Positions 29,348-37,946 of a DNA stretch of 64,000 nt are shown piece after piece. Every line of letters begins with the position of its first letter. Positions within the stretch are counted from its first letter, which is position 1. A program made the translations under genes and the position numbers. This DNA is from Micromonospora luteifusca. GTDB lineage: Bacteria > Actinomycetota > Actinomycetes > Mycobacteriales > Micromonosporaceae. Under the pieces are notes generated by a model that was not told the DNA's origin, ran no database searches, and was given only the letters and a program-made list of their open reading frames with translations. The stretch lies in NCBI RefSeq assembly GCF_016907275.1, contig NZ_JAFBBP010000001.1, forward strand, positions 2,780,001-2,844,000, given 5' to 3'.

Positions 29348-29357
29348 CGCGGCGAGC

Positions 29358-29840
29358 TTAGGCGGCCGGCGCGTCGTACACCAGGGCAACCGCGACGCCC
29401 GCCAACCCTTCCTCGCGGCCGGTGAAGCCGAGCCCGTCGGTGGTCGCGGCGGAGACGGTGACCGGGGCGCCGACGGCGGCGGACAGTACCTGCTGTGCCT
29501 CCGCCCGGCGGCGGCCGATCTTGGGCCGGTTGCCAACGACCTGCACGGACACGTTGCCGATCTCCAGGCCGGCGGCCCGCACCCGGCGGGCCGTCTCGGT
29601 CAGCAGGGCCACCCCGGACGCACCGGCCCACTCCGGCTCGCCCACCCCGAAGGCGGAGCCGAGATCACCGAGGCCGGCGGCGGAGAGCAGCGCGTTGCAG
29701 GCGGCGTGCGCGGCCACATCGGCGTCCGAGTGCCCGGCGAGGCCGTCCTGGTCGGGCCAGAACAGGCCCGCCACCCAGCACGGCCGGCCGGGCTCGAACG
29801 CGTGCACGTCGGTGCCGATAGCCACCCGGGGAACGATCAT
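29358..29840 (-). CDS. ispF: 2-C-methyl-D-erythritol 2,4-cyclodiphosphate synthase
   Basis: IspF catalyses the fifth step of the non-mevalonate isoprenoid pathway, forming MEcPP with loss of CMP. The 160-aa product has the zinc ligands Asp11 and His13 (GTDVHAF) and His45 ([13 protein letters not shown]), and the HSDADV motif. A conserved C-terminal [16 protein letters not shown] segment contacts the nucleotide. It follows ispD by 16 bp. Confidence 0.96.
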   Translation of the reverse strand: MIVPRVAIGTDVHAFEPGRPCWVAGLFWPDQDGLAGHSDADVAAHAACNALLSAAGLGDLGSAFGVGEPEWAGASGVALLTETARRVRAAGLEIGNVSVQVVGNRPKIGRRRAEAQQVLSAAVGAPVTVSAATTDGLGFTGREEGLAGVAVALVYDAPAA

Positions 29841-29856
29841 GATCAGAGGGTACGCG

Positions 29857-30552
29857 TCAACCGGAGGCGGCGAGCAGATGCTCCGCGAGGGCCAGGTCGA
29901 ACGGTCGGGTGATTTTCAGGGCGTACTCCGAGCCCGGCACACAGCTCACCGTGACGCCCTGCTTCTCGACGAGCCCGGCGTCGTCGGTGAGGGGGTCACC
30001 GGCGACGGCGTGCGCGGCGCTGAGGACGGCCCGGCGGAAACCCTGCGGGGTCTGCACCGCGCGCAGGGCGGAACGGTCGACGGTGCCGAGCACCACCTCG
30101 CCGGCACCGACCTCCTTGATCGTGTCGACGACCGGCAGAACCGGGATCACCGCGTCATGCCCGTCCCGGACCGCCGCCGCGACGGATTCGACGAGCTCGG
30201 GAGGGGTGAGCGCGCGGGCGGCGTCATGCACCAGGACGATCGTCGGGCCGGCGGGCACCGCAGCCAGCGCGGCGGCTACCGACGCCTGCCGTTCCGCACC
30301 GCCTGCCACCACGATCACCGGCGCGATCGGGGCCAGCAGCTCACGGACGGCCTGCACCTCGGCGACCGGCGCGGCCACCACGATCGTGTGCACCGACGGT
30401 GCGGCGGCAAGTCGACGCACGGCGTGCACCAGCAGCGGCTCGCCGGCGAGCAGGCGCAGCGCCTTGGGTCGGCCGGGGCCGAGCCGTACGCCAGCACCCG
30501 CCGCAGGCACGAGGACCGCGACGTCACCGCGCGGATTGAGCTGCGCGGTCAC
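29857..30552 (-). CDS. ispD: 2-C-methyl-D-erythritol 4-phosphate cytidylyltransferase
   Basis: IspD couples MEP to CTP. The 231-aa product has the nucleotide-binding start [19 protein letters not shown], the [14 protein letters not shown] segment and the substrate-contact region AVQTPQGFR. The GTG at 30552 gives normal family length; a longer frame upstream is non-coding. carD lies 56 bp upstream on the same strand, the order found across actinobacteria. Confidence 0.95.
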   Translation of the reverse strand: MTAQLNPRGDVAVLVPAAGAGVRLGPGRPKALRLLAGEPLLVHAVRRLAAAPSVHTIVVAAPVAEVQAVRELLAPIAPVIVVAGGAERQASVAAALAAVPAGPTIVLVHDAARALTPPELVESVAAAVRDGHDAVIPVLPVVDTIKEVGAGEVVLGTVDRSALRAVQTPQGFRRAVLSAAHAVAGDPLTDDAGLVEKQGVTVSCVPGSEYALKITRPFDLALAEHLLAASG

Positions 30553-30608
30553 GTCGCGGTCCTCGGTGGTTTCTCTGCTACGAATCGGGTACGACGATGC
30601 TGTGCGGA

Positions 30609-31094
30609 CTAGGCCTCGGTAAGGACCTTGTCGAGCAGCGTCTCCGCCTCGTCCTTGGTGCTCTTCTCGGCCAGCGCAACCTCGCCGACGAGAATGTCCC
30701 GGGCCTTGGCAAGCATTCGCTTCTCGCCTGCGGAGAGGCCCCGCTCCCGCTCCCGGCGCCACAGGTCACGCACGACCTCGGCGACCTTCAGCGGATTGCC
30801 GGAAGCCAGCTTTTCCAGGTTGGCCTTGTAACGCCGCGACCAGTTGGTCGGCTCCTCGGTGTGCGGAGCCCGCAGAACGTCGAAGACCTTACCGAGGCCC
30901 TCTTCGCCGACCACCTCGCGAACGCCCACGATCTCGGCGTTCTCGGCGGGCACCCGGACCGTCAGGTCACCCTGCGCGACCCTCAGGACGAGGTATTGCT
31001 TAGGCTCGCCCTTGATGACCCGAGTCTCGATTGCCTCGATGAGTGCGGCCCCGTGGTGGGGGTAAACAACGGTCTCGCCGACACTGAAAACCAT
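30609..31094 (-). CDS. carD: CarD-family RNA-polymerase-binding transcription regulator
   Basis: CarD binds RNA polymerase beta subunit and stabilises open complexes at many promoters, including rRNA promoters in mycobacteria. The 161-aa product starts [19 protein letters not shown] (Tudor-like polymerase-interaction domain). Its helical DNA-binding C-terminus includes [17 protein letters not shown] and [16 protein letters not shown]. Length and sequence are typical. Confidence 0.97.
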   Translation of the reverse strand: MVFSVGETVVYPHHGAALIEAIETRVIKGEPKQYLVLRVAQGDLTVRVPAENAEIVGVREVVGEEGLGKVFDVLRAPHTEEPTNWSRRYKANLEKLASGNPLKVAEVVRDLWRRERERGLSAGEKRMLAKARDILVGEVALAEKSTKDEAETLLDKVLTEA

Positions 31095-31421
31095 AGGTTC
31101 GAAACCCCTTTCGCTGTGTCTAGGGTAACACGGTCAGGCAGCGATGTCTCACCGATGTCCTGACCGTTGGCGCAGCTCAGGGGCCCTGTGAGAGGTCTTG
31201 CTTCAGCTTGACAGGCGGTCAAACCAATGGTTCGAACACGCTCCGTAACGTGCGGATGACTGCCCGGCACGGGTGAACAGAACGTCGAGATCAAGGGCTA
31301 TGCGCTCCTCCCATGGTATCCCGCCCGGCGCAACTGCGCCCAGATGTAGCGGGAGGTGCCCCTGGTGCGGGACCCTGGAGACCGAGCCGCACTCCGCTCT
31401 CGAGCCCCTTCAGGAGGTCCG
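31095..31421. promoter_or_regulatory. Intergenic region with carD promoter
   Basis: A minus-strand -10 box TACCCT (31122-31127) lies 28 bp upstream of the carD start. A perfect short inverted repeat TTGACAGGCGGTCAA occupies 31208-31222; its purpose is unknown. The right end supplies an AGGAGG ribosome binding site (31413-31418) for the plus-strand gene. No other gene is visible in these 327 bp. Confidence 0.5.
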
Positions 31422-32114
31422 ATGGGCAAGCCCGATGCAGAGGGCCAGGGGCCAACCGACGGTCTGCCTGGCCTGCCGCCCGAATGGGGCCGGGTCGTGG
31501 TCCCCGACGACGCCTCCGCGCTTGCCGCCGAGGCCGCCCAGGTCCGCCGCGAGCTGCGCCGGGCCACCGGTCTGTCCGGCGACCCCCGGGCTCTGGGCCT
31601 GCCGCTGCTGGTCCTGCTGGTCGCGGTCCTCACCACGCTGGGCGGCCTGCTAGCGGTCACCTGGCCACGGGCCAACCGTGGCAACGACCGACCGACCCCG
31701 GCCCCCTACTCGCCACCCGCGACCCTCACCGGGCGGGCACTGCCCGCACTGGACCTGGTCGACGCGAGCAATGCGCCGGTGCCACTGCGCGGCCTGCTGC
31801 CCGCCATGATCATCCTGGTGGACGGCTGTCCCTGCCCGGAGCGTGTCGCCGACGCCCTGGCGGCCGCGCCCGCCGGTGTCTCCGTGGTCACCGTCACCGG
31901 CGGGCGGACGGTCTCGGCCCCGCCAGCCAACCAGCGGCAGGTCCGGGCACTCGCCGACCCCGCCGGCGGGCTGCGCTCGTTCCTGGGCCAGCCAGCCAGC
32001 CCAGGAGGCCTGACCGCGTTGCTGGTCGACCGCGGTGGAGTGGTCACCCGGGTGCTGCCCGACCTGGGGCCGGTCGAGACGTACCGGCAGGACCTGACAG
32101 CCCTCGCCGCCTGA
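31422..32114 (+). CDS. Membrane-anchored protein with thioredoxin-like outer domain
   Basis: The 230-aa product has a cytoplasmic N-terminus, one helix near residues 63-82 (LGLPLLVLLVAVLTTLGGLL) and an outer domain. The domain pattern ALPALDLVDASNAPVPLRGL, then MIILVDGCPCPERV, resembles peroxiredoxin/TlpA folds. The expected CXXC is replaced by CPCPE with only two nearby cysteines, so redox activity is uncertain. The start has AGGAGG at good spacing. It stands alone between carD and a family 1 palindrome. Confidence 0.55.
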   Translation: MGKPDAEGQGPTDGLPGLPPEWGRVVVPDDASALAAEAAQVRRELRRATGLSGDPRALGLPLLVLLVAVLTTLGGLLAVTWPRANRGNDRPTPAPYSPPATLTGRALPALDLVDASNAPVPLRGLLPAMIILVDGCPCPERVADALAAAPAGVSVVTVTGGRTVSAPPANQRQVRALADPAGGLRSFLGQPASPGGLTALLVDRGGVVTRVLPDLGPVETYRQDLTALAA

Positions 32115-32133
32115 CCCGACGAGGCCCGAGGTA

Positions 32134-32208
32134 GATCGACTCCGTGTCGGCGATGTGGCGATTTCCCGGCACGGTGGATGCCGCGACGCCGGCGATGTGG
32201 AGTTGATC
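32134..32208. repeat. Palindromic repeat family 1, copy D
   Basis: This 75-bp imperfect inverted repeat is bounded by GATC. Left arm GATCGACTCCGTGTCGGCGA is close to consensus; the right arm has a rearranged core. It sits between two convergent genes. The remaining gap (32115-32298) shows no gene. Confidence 0.7.
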
Positions 32209-32298
32209 TGCGGCCGGACGGTCGGCTGGCTTCGGTGGCTGGTCGGCCGCGGGCCGGTGGGGGCCCGTGGGTACGGGAACGGCCGGCAGACCCCAGAC

Positions 32299-32919
32299 TC
32301 AGGGCATCACGAAAAGTTGCGCCTCGGCATCGATGGGGTGATCGCCCAGGGCCGTCAGGGACACCCGGATCGGCCCGCCAGCGGGCAGCACCTCGGCGGT
32401 GGCCATCGTGCCGTCGCAATCGATGTGCGACGGACCGGCGATCGCGGCCCCGGTGCTCGTCACCATCATCGCGCCGGGCCGGGTGCACCGGTATTGGAGC
32501 AGGTAGCGCGCGCCGTCGTTGGTCGACTGTCTGGTCACGTCCTGACCGGGGATCAGCTCCCCCTGCTGCCGCCAGATCGTCCCTTCGAACACGGGCAGAT
32601 CACCCGGGGCGTCACCGGTGCCAAGGGTCGCGCCCACCTGCGGGTCGAACGTCCTCGTGGGGCGTCTGATCTCGAGGACCTCACCCGTCTCGGGGTCAAC
32701 TCGAAAGGTCACCGAGTCGTCGGGCTCCGTCGACGGCAGGAGGCGTTCCAGTGAGCTGACGGTCGGCTCGACGCTCGGCGTGGCCGCTGGCGGACGAGCC
32801 GAACTGGCCGCCGGGGTGGGAGCGGCGGCCCGCCACCACCAGCCGCCGGCCACCAGGGCAGCCACGGTCACCCCGACCAGCACCACCGACCGCAGCCGGT
32901 CGTCCGTCGTTGGATCCAT
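32299..32919 (-). CDS. Hypothetical membrane-anchored exported protein
   Basis: The 206-aa product has one N-terminal helix (SVVLVGVTVAALVAGGWWW), a Pro/Ala/Ser-rich linker, and an outer domain with a single pair of cysteines (YRCTRPG and HIDCDG) that could form a disulphide. No family is recognised. Its start is 24 bp from the end of the type III polyketide synthase gene on the same strand, so it may be co-transcribed with that cluster. Confidence 0.6.
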   Translation of the reverse strand: MDPTTDDRLRSVVLVGVTVAALVAGGWWWRAAAPTPAASSARPPAATPSVEPTVSSLERLLPSTEPDDSVTFRVDPETGEVLEIRRPTRTFDPQVGATLGTGDAPGDLPVFEGTIWRQQGELIPGQDVTRQSTNDGARYLLQYRCTRPGAMMVTSTGAAIAGPSHIDCDGTMATAEVLPAGGPIRVSLTALGDHPIDAEAQLFVMP

Positions 32920-32943
32920 CCGGTGAGCGTACCGGCGGGATGT

Positions 32944-34002
32944 TCAGTCCTGTCGATCGAGCAGAGCGGCGTAGAGGGTCAGACCCGGGCCGAAGGCCAG
33001 CATGACGACACGTCGAGCCGCCGGTGTCGAGCGGCCCAGCCGGTCCAGGATCAGCAGCACCGTCGGCGACGAGCAGTTGCCATGCTCGTCGAGCGTCGCC
33101 CGGGACGCCGCCAACCCCTGCGGAGGAAGGGCCAACTCCCGCTCGACCACGTTGAGGATCCGCGGCCCGCCCGGGTGCACCGCCCAACCGTCCACCTCGG
33201 AGCTGCTGACCCCGTGCCGAGCCAACAGGTCGTCGATCAGCCCGCGGACATGCCTCGAGAGCACCTGCGGCACCTTCGGTGACAACCCCATCCGGAAGCC
33301 CGCGTCGGTGACGTCCCAGGTCATGTGGTCGGCGGTCGAGGTATCGGTGACGGCGGTGACCTCGCGTAAGGCGTACCCCCGGCCCCCCGGCACGACCACG
33401 GCGGCGACCGCGGCGTCCGAGAAGAGCGCGTGGGAGACGATCTGCTGGGTGTCCACCCGGGCGCTGGACGGCTGGATGTGCAGGCTGGTCAGCTCCGCGC
33501 AGAGCAGCAGCGCCGGTCGCCCCCGCGCGGTGACGAAATCACTCGCCGCACCGAGCCCCGGCAACGCCGCGTAGCAGCCCATGTGGCCGATGAACATCCG
33601 CTGGGTGTCCGCAGCCATACCGAGATCCCGAGCGAGCAGGATGTCCAGCCCGGGGGTGGCGTACCCGGTGCAGGAGCAGACGATGAAAAGCCCGATGTCG
33701 CCGGCGCCCAGCCCGGCGGCGGTCAACGCACGACCCACCGCCTCCTTGCCCAGCGGCAGAGCCTCCACCTGGTACCGGCGCATCCGGCGCTCGGTCGGCC
33801 AGTCCGAGACGTCCTCCAACAGGGGGTTGACCGAGGCCTGCCGCCGGGTCACCCCCGAGTTCGCGAAGATCCGCTGGGCCAACGACCGGGTGGTGCCGGA
33901 GAAGTGCCGAGCGAAGAAGCCCTCCCACAACTCGTCCTGCAATGCCGACGGCGGCTGTGCAATCCCGAGCCCTGCGATCACTGGTACGGACACGATCCCC
34001 AC
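32944..34002 (-). CDS. Type III polyketide synthase
   Basis: The 352-aa chalcone/stilbene-synthase-type enzyme condenses malonyl-CoA with a starter acyl unit. The catalytic triad is visible as Cys143 (GHMGCYAALPGL), His276 (AVHPGGPRIL) and Asn309 (DEHGNCSSPT), numbered from the GTG at 34002. A GTG at 33990 has better ribosome-site spacing and would shorten it by four residues. With the next three genes it matches the gene content of the Actinoplanes agq cluster, where AgqA makes alkylresorcinol-type precursors (family knowledge; product here inferred). Confidence 0.92.
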   Translation of the reverse strand: MGIVSVPVIAGLGIAQPPSALQDELWEGFFARHFSGTTRSLAQRIFANSGVTRRQASVNPLLEDVSDWPTERRMRRYQVEALPLGKEAVGRALTAAGLGAGDIGLFIVCSCTGYATPGLDILLARDLGMAADTQRMFIGHMGCYAALPGLGAASDFVTARGRPALLLCAELTSLHIQPSSARVDTQQIVSHALFSDAAVAAVVVPGGRGYALREVTAVTDTSTADHMTWDVTDAGFRMGLSPKVPQVLSRHVRGLIDDLLARHGVSSSEVDGWAVHPGGPRILNVVERELALPPQGLAASRATLDEHGNCSSPTVLLILDRLGRSTPAARRVVMLAFGPGLTLYAALLDRQD

Positions 34003-34087
34003 CTCTCGTCAGACGCTGTCCTCCCCCTGACCGACCCACCAGCCACCTCGGCCGGCGTACCTCCCGCGCGCGTCCCGCACGACCCGC

Positions 34088-35254
34088 TCACCAACGTGGT
34101 GCCGATGCGTCGCGATCCGGGTCGCCTCCCAGCGCGGCAATGCCGAGCCAGTCGGCGCAGACATCCGACGTGGCCGGGTGCAGGGAGCCGCAGCGGGCAT
34201 CCCGGTAGAGCCGCTCCAACGGATGACCACGGCGGGTCGCCGAGGTGCCCGCCGCCTCCAGCACCGACGCCGCCACCTCGGCGGCGGTGGTGCCGGCGAG
34301 CAGCTTCGCCCGCCACACCCAGCGGTTGGTCTCCTCGTCGCCCGGTGCCTCGTCCACTCGACGGGCCGCCTCGGCGACCACCAGCTGCGCCGCCGCCGTC
34401 GCCGCGTCGGCCCGACCCAGCCGGGCACGCACCGCCGGCAGACCGGCCAGCTTGCGCGCGTTGAGATGCTCGGCCGCCGCGTCGATCGCAGCCCGGGCGA
34501 CCCCGACGTAGACAGCGGCGTAACTCGCCACCAGCCAGTGCGGCATCAGCTGGGCGACCACCAACGCCAGACCCTCGACCCCGCCGAGCAGTCGACCGGC
34601 GGGCACCGTGACGTCCAGGTGCAGGTCGTGTGAGGAGGTGGCGCGCATGCCGAGCGAGTCCCAGGTCGGCTCCACGGTCAGGCCATCGCCGGCCGGCACC
34701 AGAAACTGCGAGACCACCGACTGGTCGGCCGCGCTGCGCGCCGCCACCAGGTAGCCGTCGGCGTGCCCGGCACCGGAACAGAAGGTCTTGCTGCCCTTGA
34801 GATGCCAGCCCTCTTCGGTCGCCTCGTAGACCGTGCTCAACTGGGACAACCGCGCGCCGGCACCACGCTCGCTCATCGCCACCGCGTACCAGGAACCCTG
34901 CGCGGCGGCGGTGAGCAGGCGGTCCCTGGCGGCCAACGCCTCGTCCGGTACGCCCAACGCCTCGGCCAGCTCCTCGGTGACGGCGCCCAACGCGCCGGTC
35001 ACCGAGGCGTGCATGTTGAACACCAGGGCGGTCGCGCCGTTGCCCCGGGCAAGCTCAGTTGCCACTGCGGTGTATTCGGCGAAGGAGGCTTCCATGCCTC
35101 CCAACGCGCGGGGCACCATCAACCCGAAGAGGCCGGCCTCCCGCAGGTCACGGAAGTCGTCCACCGGAAAGGAACCGTCCTGGTCGTGCTCCGCCGCCCG
35201 CGCGGCGAAACGTGGCGCCAACCGGCGGGCCGCCTCAAGCGCCTGCACCGTCAT
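34088..35254 (-). CDS. Acyl-CoA-dehydrogenase-like flavoprotein, probable tailoring monooxygenase
   Basis: The 388-aa product has the acyl-CoA dehydrogenase fold: helical N-domain (GLFGLMVPRALGGMEASFAE), middle beta domain (YAVAMSERGAGA, then WHLKGSKTFCSGAGHADGYL) and helical C-domain. The usual catalytic Glu region is not obvious. Proteins of this type act as flavin monooxygenases in secondary metabolism, and an analogous gene (agqB) hydroxylates the alkylresorcinol in Actinoplanes. The ATG at 35254 has GGAGGAGG upstream. It lies between the polyketide synthase and methyltransferase genes. Confidence 0.8.
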   Translation of the reverse strand: MTVQALEAARRLAPRFAARAAEHDQDGSFPVDDFRDLREAGLFGLMVPRALGGMEASFAEYTAVATELARGNGATALVFNMHASVTGALGAVTEELAEALGVPDEALAARDRLLTAAAQGSWYAVAMSERGAGARLSQLSTVYEATEEGWHLKGSKTFCSGAGHADGYLVAARSAADQSVVSQFLVPAGDGLTVEPTWDSLGMRATSSHDLHLDVTVPAGRLLGGVEGLALVVAQLMPHWLVASYAAVYVGVARAAIDAAAEHLNARKLAGLPAVRARLGRADAATAAAQLVVAEAARRVDEAPGDEETNRWVWRAKLLAGTTAAEVAASVLEAAGTSATRRGHPLERLYRDARCGSLHPATSDVCADWLGIAALGGDPDRDASAPRW

Positions 35255-35295
35255 ATCGCCTCCTCCTCGGATTGCCGTACCCCGCCACGGCCCGA

Positions 35296-36066
35296 CTATC
35301 CGCTTCGGACCCCCCGGCCCTGGTAGAGCACGGCGGTGGAACGCGTCGGCACGATGCGCGGCACGCGGCCAGCCGACGTCGCACCCGTACGGGCCGCGCG
35401 GGCCCGCCGCAGCAGCCAGGCGACCAGACCCCCGGCCTGCGGACGGATGCCGCGCAGCCGTAGGTCGACGCCATGCCGTGCGCATTCGGCCACCAGCGCC
35501 CGAGCGTCCACGAACAACCGTGGGTCGTGAATGCCCCGCGGCACCGTCGGCAGCCGCTCGGCGAGCCGTACCGCAACGAGCCGGGCCAACGCCGTGTCGT
35601 TCAGGGTGTCCAGCACCAGCAGGCCACCCGGGCGCAACAGCCGGCACGCCTCGGCCACCACCCGCGGCCAGGCCGGCACATGCTCCAGCAACTCACCCGC
35701 CGAGACCACGTCGGCGCAGCCGTCCGGGAGCGGAACCGCGGTGGCGTCGCCCTGGACGACGCACACGCCGTGCTCGGCTGCCTGGACCAGCGCCGAGCGG
35801 GTCAGATCCACCCCGACGTGGCGGTAGCCCTTGCCGGCCAGGTGCGGCGCGAGCAGGCCCGCACCGCAACCCAGATCGACAAGCAGGGCGTCCGGACGGG
35901 TGGCCGGCGGCACCAGCGCGGCACGGGCCTCAGCCAGCCAGTGCAGCATCGCGAACACGCCATCCGGCCGCCACCACTCACCGGCCAGATCGTCATACTG
36001 GCGCGGGTCGTTACGCGGCAGCACCCGGGGGCCGGAGGACGCCGCGGCCGCAGCCACGTCTCGCAT
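35296..36066 (-). CDS. UbiG-like class I SAM-dependent methyltransferase
   Basis: The 256-aa product has motif I LLVDLGCGAGLLAPHLA, motif II GVDLTRSALVQAAEHG and the GELLEHVPAWPRVVAEACRL region typical of UbiG-type O-methyltransferases. In the agq-type cluster the equivalent enzyme methylates a quinol hydroxyl. The ATG at 36066 faces the UbiA gene across 46 bp, so the two share a divergent promoter region. The longer upstream frame is antisense to UbiA. Confidence 0.85.
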   Translation of the reverse strand: MRDVAAAAASSGPRVLPRNDPRQYDDLAGEWWRPDGVFAMLHWLAEARAALVPPATRPDALLVDLGCGAGLLAPHLAGKGYRHVGVDLTRSALVQAAEHGVCVVQGDATAVPLPDGCADVVSAGELLEHVPAWPRVVAEACRLLRPGGLLVLDTLNDTALARLVAVRLAERLPTVPRGIHDPRLFVDARALVAECARHGVDLRLRGIRPQAGGLVAWLLRRARAARTGATSAGRVPRIVPTRSTAVLYQGRGVRSG

Positions 36067-36112
36067 GGAACCGAGCGTGGCACGACTGCTCGGTAACGAC
36101 CAGACTTCCCTT

Positions 36113-36952
36113 ATGTCGTCGAGGGTGTTAGGGCTGGTCAGAGCGAGCCATCCGGAACCGGCCGCAGCGGTGACCACGGTGGCCGGTCTGCTGGCCTGGG
36201 GAGTGGGCCACCGGCCGGCCGGAATCGTCTCGGTGGTGCTCGCCGTGCTGGCCAGCCAGCTCGCCGTCGGCTGGACCAACGACGCGCTGGACGCCGAGCG
36301 GGACGCCACTGTGGGGCGTACCGACAAACCGGTCGCCGCCGGCGCGGTCGGTCGGCGCACCACGGCCTGGGCCGCGACGGCAGCCGCGGTGGCATGTCCG
36401 TTGCTGGCGCTGACCACGAACCCGACGGCGGCCTTCTGGCTGACCGTCGCCCTGGTCTCCGCGCTGCTCTACGACTGGCCGCTCAAGGCCACCGCGTTCT
36501 CGGTGCTGCCGTACGCCGTCTCGTTCGGCGCGCTACCCGCCTTCGTGGTGCTGGCGCTGCCCGGTCAGCCGACTCCGCCGGTCTGGCTGCTGGCGGCCGC
36601 GGCGTGCCTGGGTGCCGGCGCGCACTTCGCCAACGTGCTGCCCGACCTGGCCGACGACGCTCGGACCGGGGTGCGCGGCCTGCCACATCGGCTGGGCGCC
36701 GCCGGGAGCCGGGCCGCGGCTGCCGGACTACTCCTCGCGGCGACCGCGGCCCTGGTCATCGGGCCGCCCGGGCCGCCGTCGGCGATCGGGTTGGCGGCGG
36801 TCGGCACGGCCGCCGTGGTGCCGCCGCTGAGCTGGTACGCCGGACGCTCGGCGGTCCGGTCCGGCCGGCGGCCGGTGGCGGCCTTCCGGGCGGTGATGCT
36901 GGTGGCCCTGATCGACGTGGTCCTGCTGGTCGCGAGCGGTCGGGTGGTGTGA
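36113..36952 (+). CDS. UbiA-family prenyltransferase
   Basis: The 279-aa membrane enzyme has about eight helices and both Asp-rich motifs: NDALDAERDATVGRTDKP and ANVLPDLADDARTG. It transfers a prenyl chain to an aromatic acceptor, here plausibly the methylated hydroquinone from the neighbouring polyketide genes (as AgqD does with a geranyl group). Menaquinone prenylation is an alternative, but no men genes are near. The ATG at 36113 lacks a strong ribosome site. Confidence 0.88.
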   Translation: MSSRVLGLVRASHPEPAAAVTTVAGLLAWGVGHRPAGIVSVVLAVLASQLAVGWTNDALDAERDATVGRTDKPVAAGAVGRRTTAWAATAAAVACPLLALTTNPTAAFWLTVALVSALLYDWPLKATAFSVLPYAVSFGALPAFVVLALPGQPTPPVWLLAAAACLGAGAHFANVLPDLADDARTGVRGLPHRLGAAGSRAAAAGLLLAATAALVIGPPGPPSAIGLAAVGTAAVVPPLSWYAGRSAVRSGRRPVAAFRAVMLVALIDVVLLVASGRVV

Positions 36953-37093
36953 ACGGCACCCGGGTAGGTGGCATTGCCGGGTCCGCGTGCGGGCCTCGAT
37001 CAGTCCCAACTACCCTGGAGCGCGGTCTGCGCGGGTATGGCCACCGTGCCCGGGCGTGCGGCCTGGGTGGGGATTGTGACGAGGAGGACCGAC

Positions 37094-37861
37094 GTGACGC
37101 GCTCGATCAGGGGATCCCGGCGGGCGGCCCTGCTGCTGTCCGGGATTGCGGCGGCCAGCCTGCTGGCTTCCGGATGCGGCACCGGTCAGATCGCCGAGAC
37201 CGCGTTGAAGGAGGCGTCGGTCCAGGGCGTCAGCCTCACCACCAACAACGGTTCCTTCTCCGTGCGGGGCCTGCTCGTGGACTACCCGGGCACCGAGGGC
37301 TACAAGGCCGGCCAGGACGCTGGGCTCAGCGCCGTGATCTACAACGACTCGAAGGAGACGGTGACGGTCACCGTCACCACGGAGAGCGCCCGCGAGGTGC
37401 TGATCAGTGACGGCTCGGCGAACCCGTCACCGTCCGCCTCTACGAGCCCGTCGCCCTCCGGTTCGGCCAGCCCGTCGACCTCCGCGTCCGGCTCGGCCCG
37501 CCCGTCGGCGACACCGTCCGAGACCGGGTCGTCCTCGGCCACCCCGTCCGCCCCGGAGTCGGCGCGGGCGTCGGGTTCGGCCAGCCCGGCCGCCCCTGGT
37601 CAGCCGGCCCGGGTCGAGCTGGCCCCACTGAGCTACATCCAGCTCAACTCCGAGGCCACCACGCAGCTCCGGCTGATCGGCCTGGCCGAGGCGCTGCGCT
37701 CCGGCCAGAACGTCGTCGTGACCTTCGATTTCGGTAACGGCAACACGGTCACCGGGCAGGCACCGATCGCGGTGCCGCTCACCCCGGCGGCCCCTCCGTC
37801 GCCGATCATCGAGCGCGAGGGCGGCTACGAGGGCAACGAGGGCGGCACGACCCACGAGTGA
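37094..37861 (+). CDS. LpqE-like lipoprotein
   Basis: The 255-aa product has a lipoprotein signal peptide with lipobox LLASGC, a beta domain (VRGLLVDYPGTEGYKAGQDA, then SAVIYNDSKETVTVTVTT), a Ser/Pro/Ala-rich insert and a final beta segment. Position directly before radA matches lpqE (Rv3584) of M. tuberculosis. The copper-chaperone-like fold of that group is plausible, but clear metal ligands are not seen. The GTG at 37094 has AGGAGG upstream; a GTG six codons earlier is possible. Confidence 0.75.
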   Translation: MTRSIRGSRRAALLLSGIAAASLLASGCGTGQIAETALKEASVQGVSLTTNNGSFSVRGLLVDYPGTEGYKAGQDAGLSAVIYNDSKETVTVTVTTESAREVLISDGSANPSPSASTSPSPSGSASPSTSASGSARPSATPSETGSSSATPSAPESARASGSASPAAPGQPARVELAPLSYIQLNSEATTQLRLIGLAEALRSGQNVVVTFDFGNGNTVTGQAPIAVPLTPAAPPSPIIEREGGYEGNEGGTTHE

Positions 37862-37884
37862 CCCGACCCGCACATCGACAGACG

Positions 37885-37920
37885 CCCCGGCGTGGTGACC
37901 ACCACGCCGGGGTGTTTTCG
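37885..37920 (+). terminator. Intrinsic terminator after the LpqE-like gene
   Basis: A 12-bp stem (37885-37896 with 37901-37912) with a GACC loop is followed by TGTTTTCG, one of the few hairpins here with a T-rich tail. It separates the lipoprotein gene from the leaderless radA promoter. Confidence 0.85.
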
Positions 37921-37946
37921 TCGTACGCGAGGGCTAGCGTCCTGAT

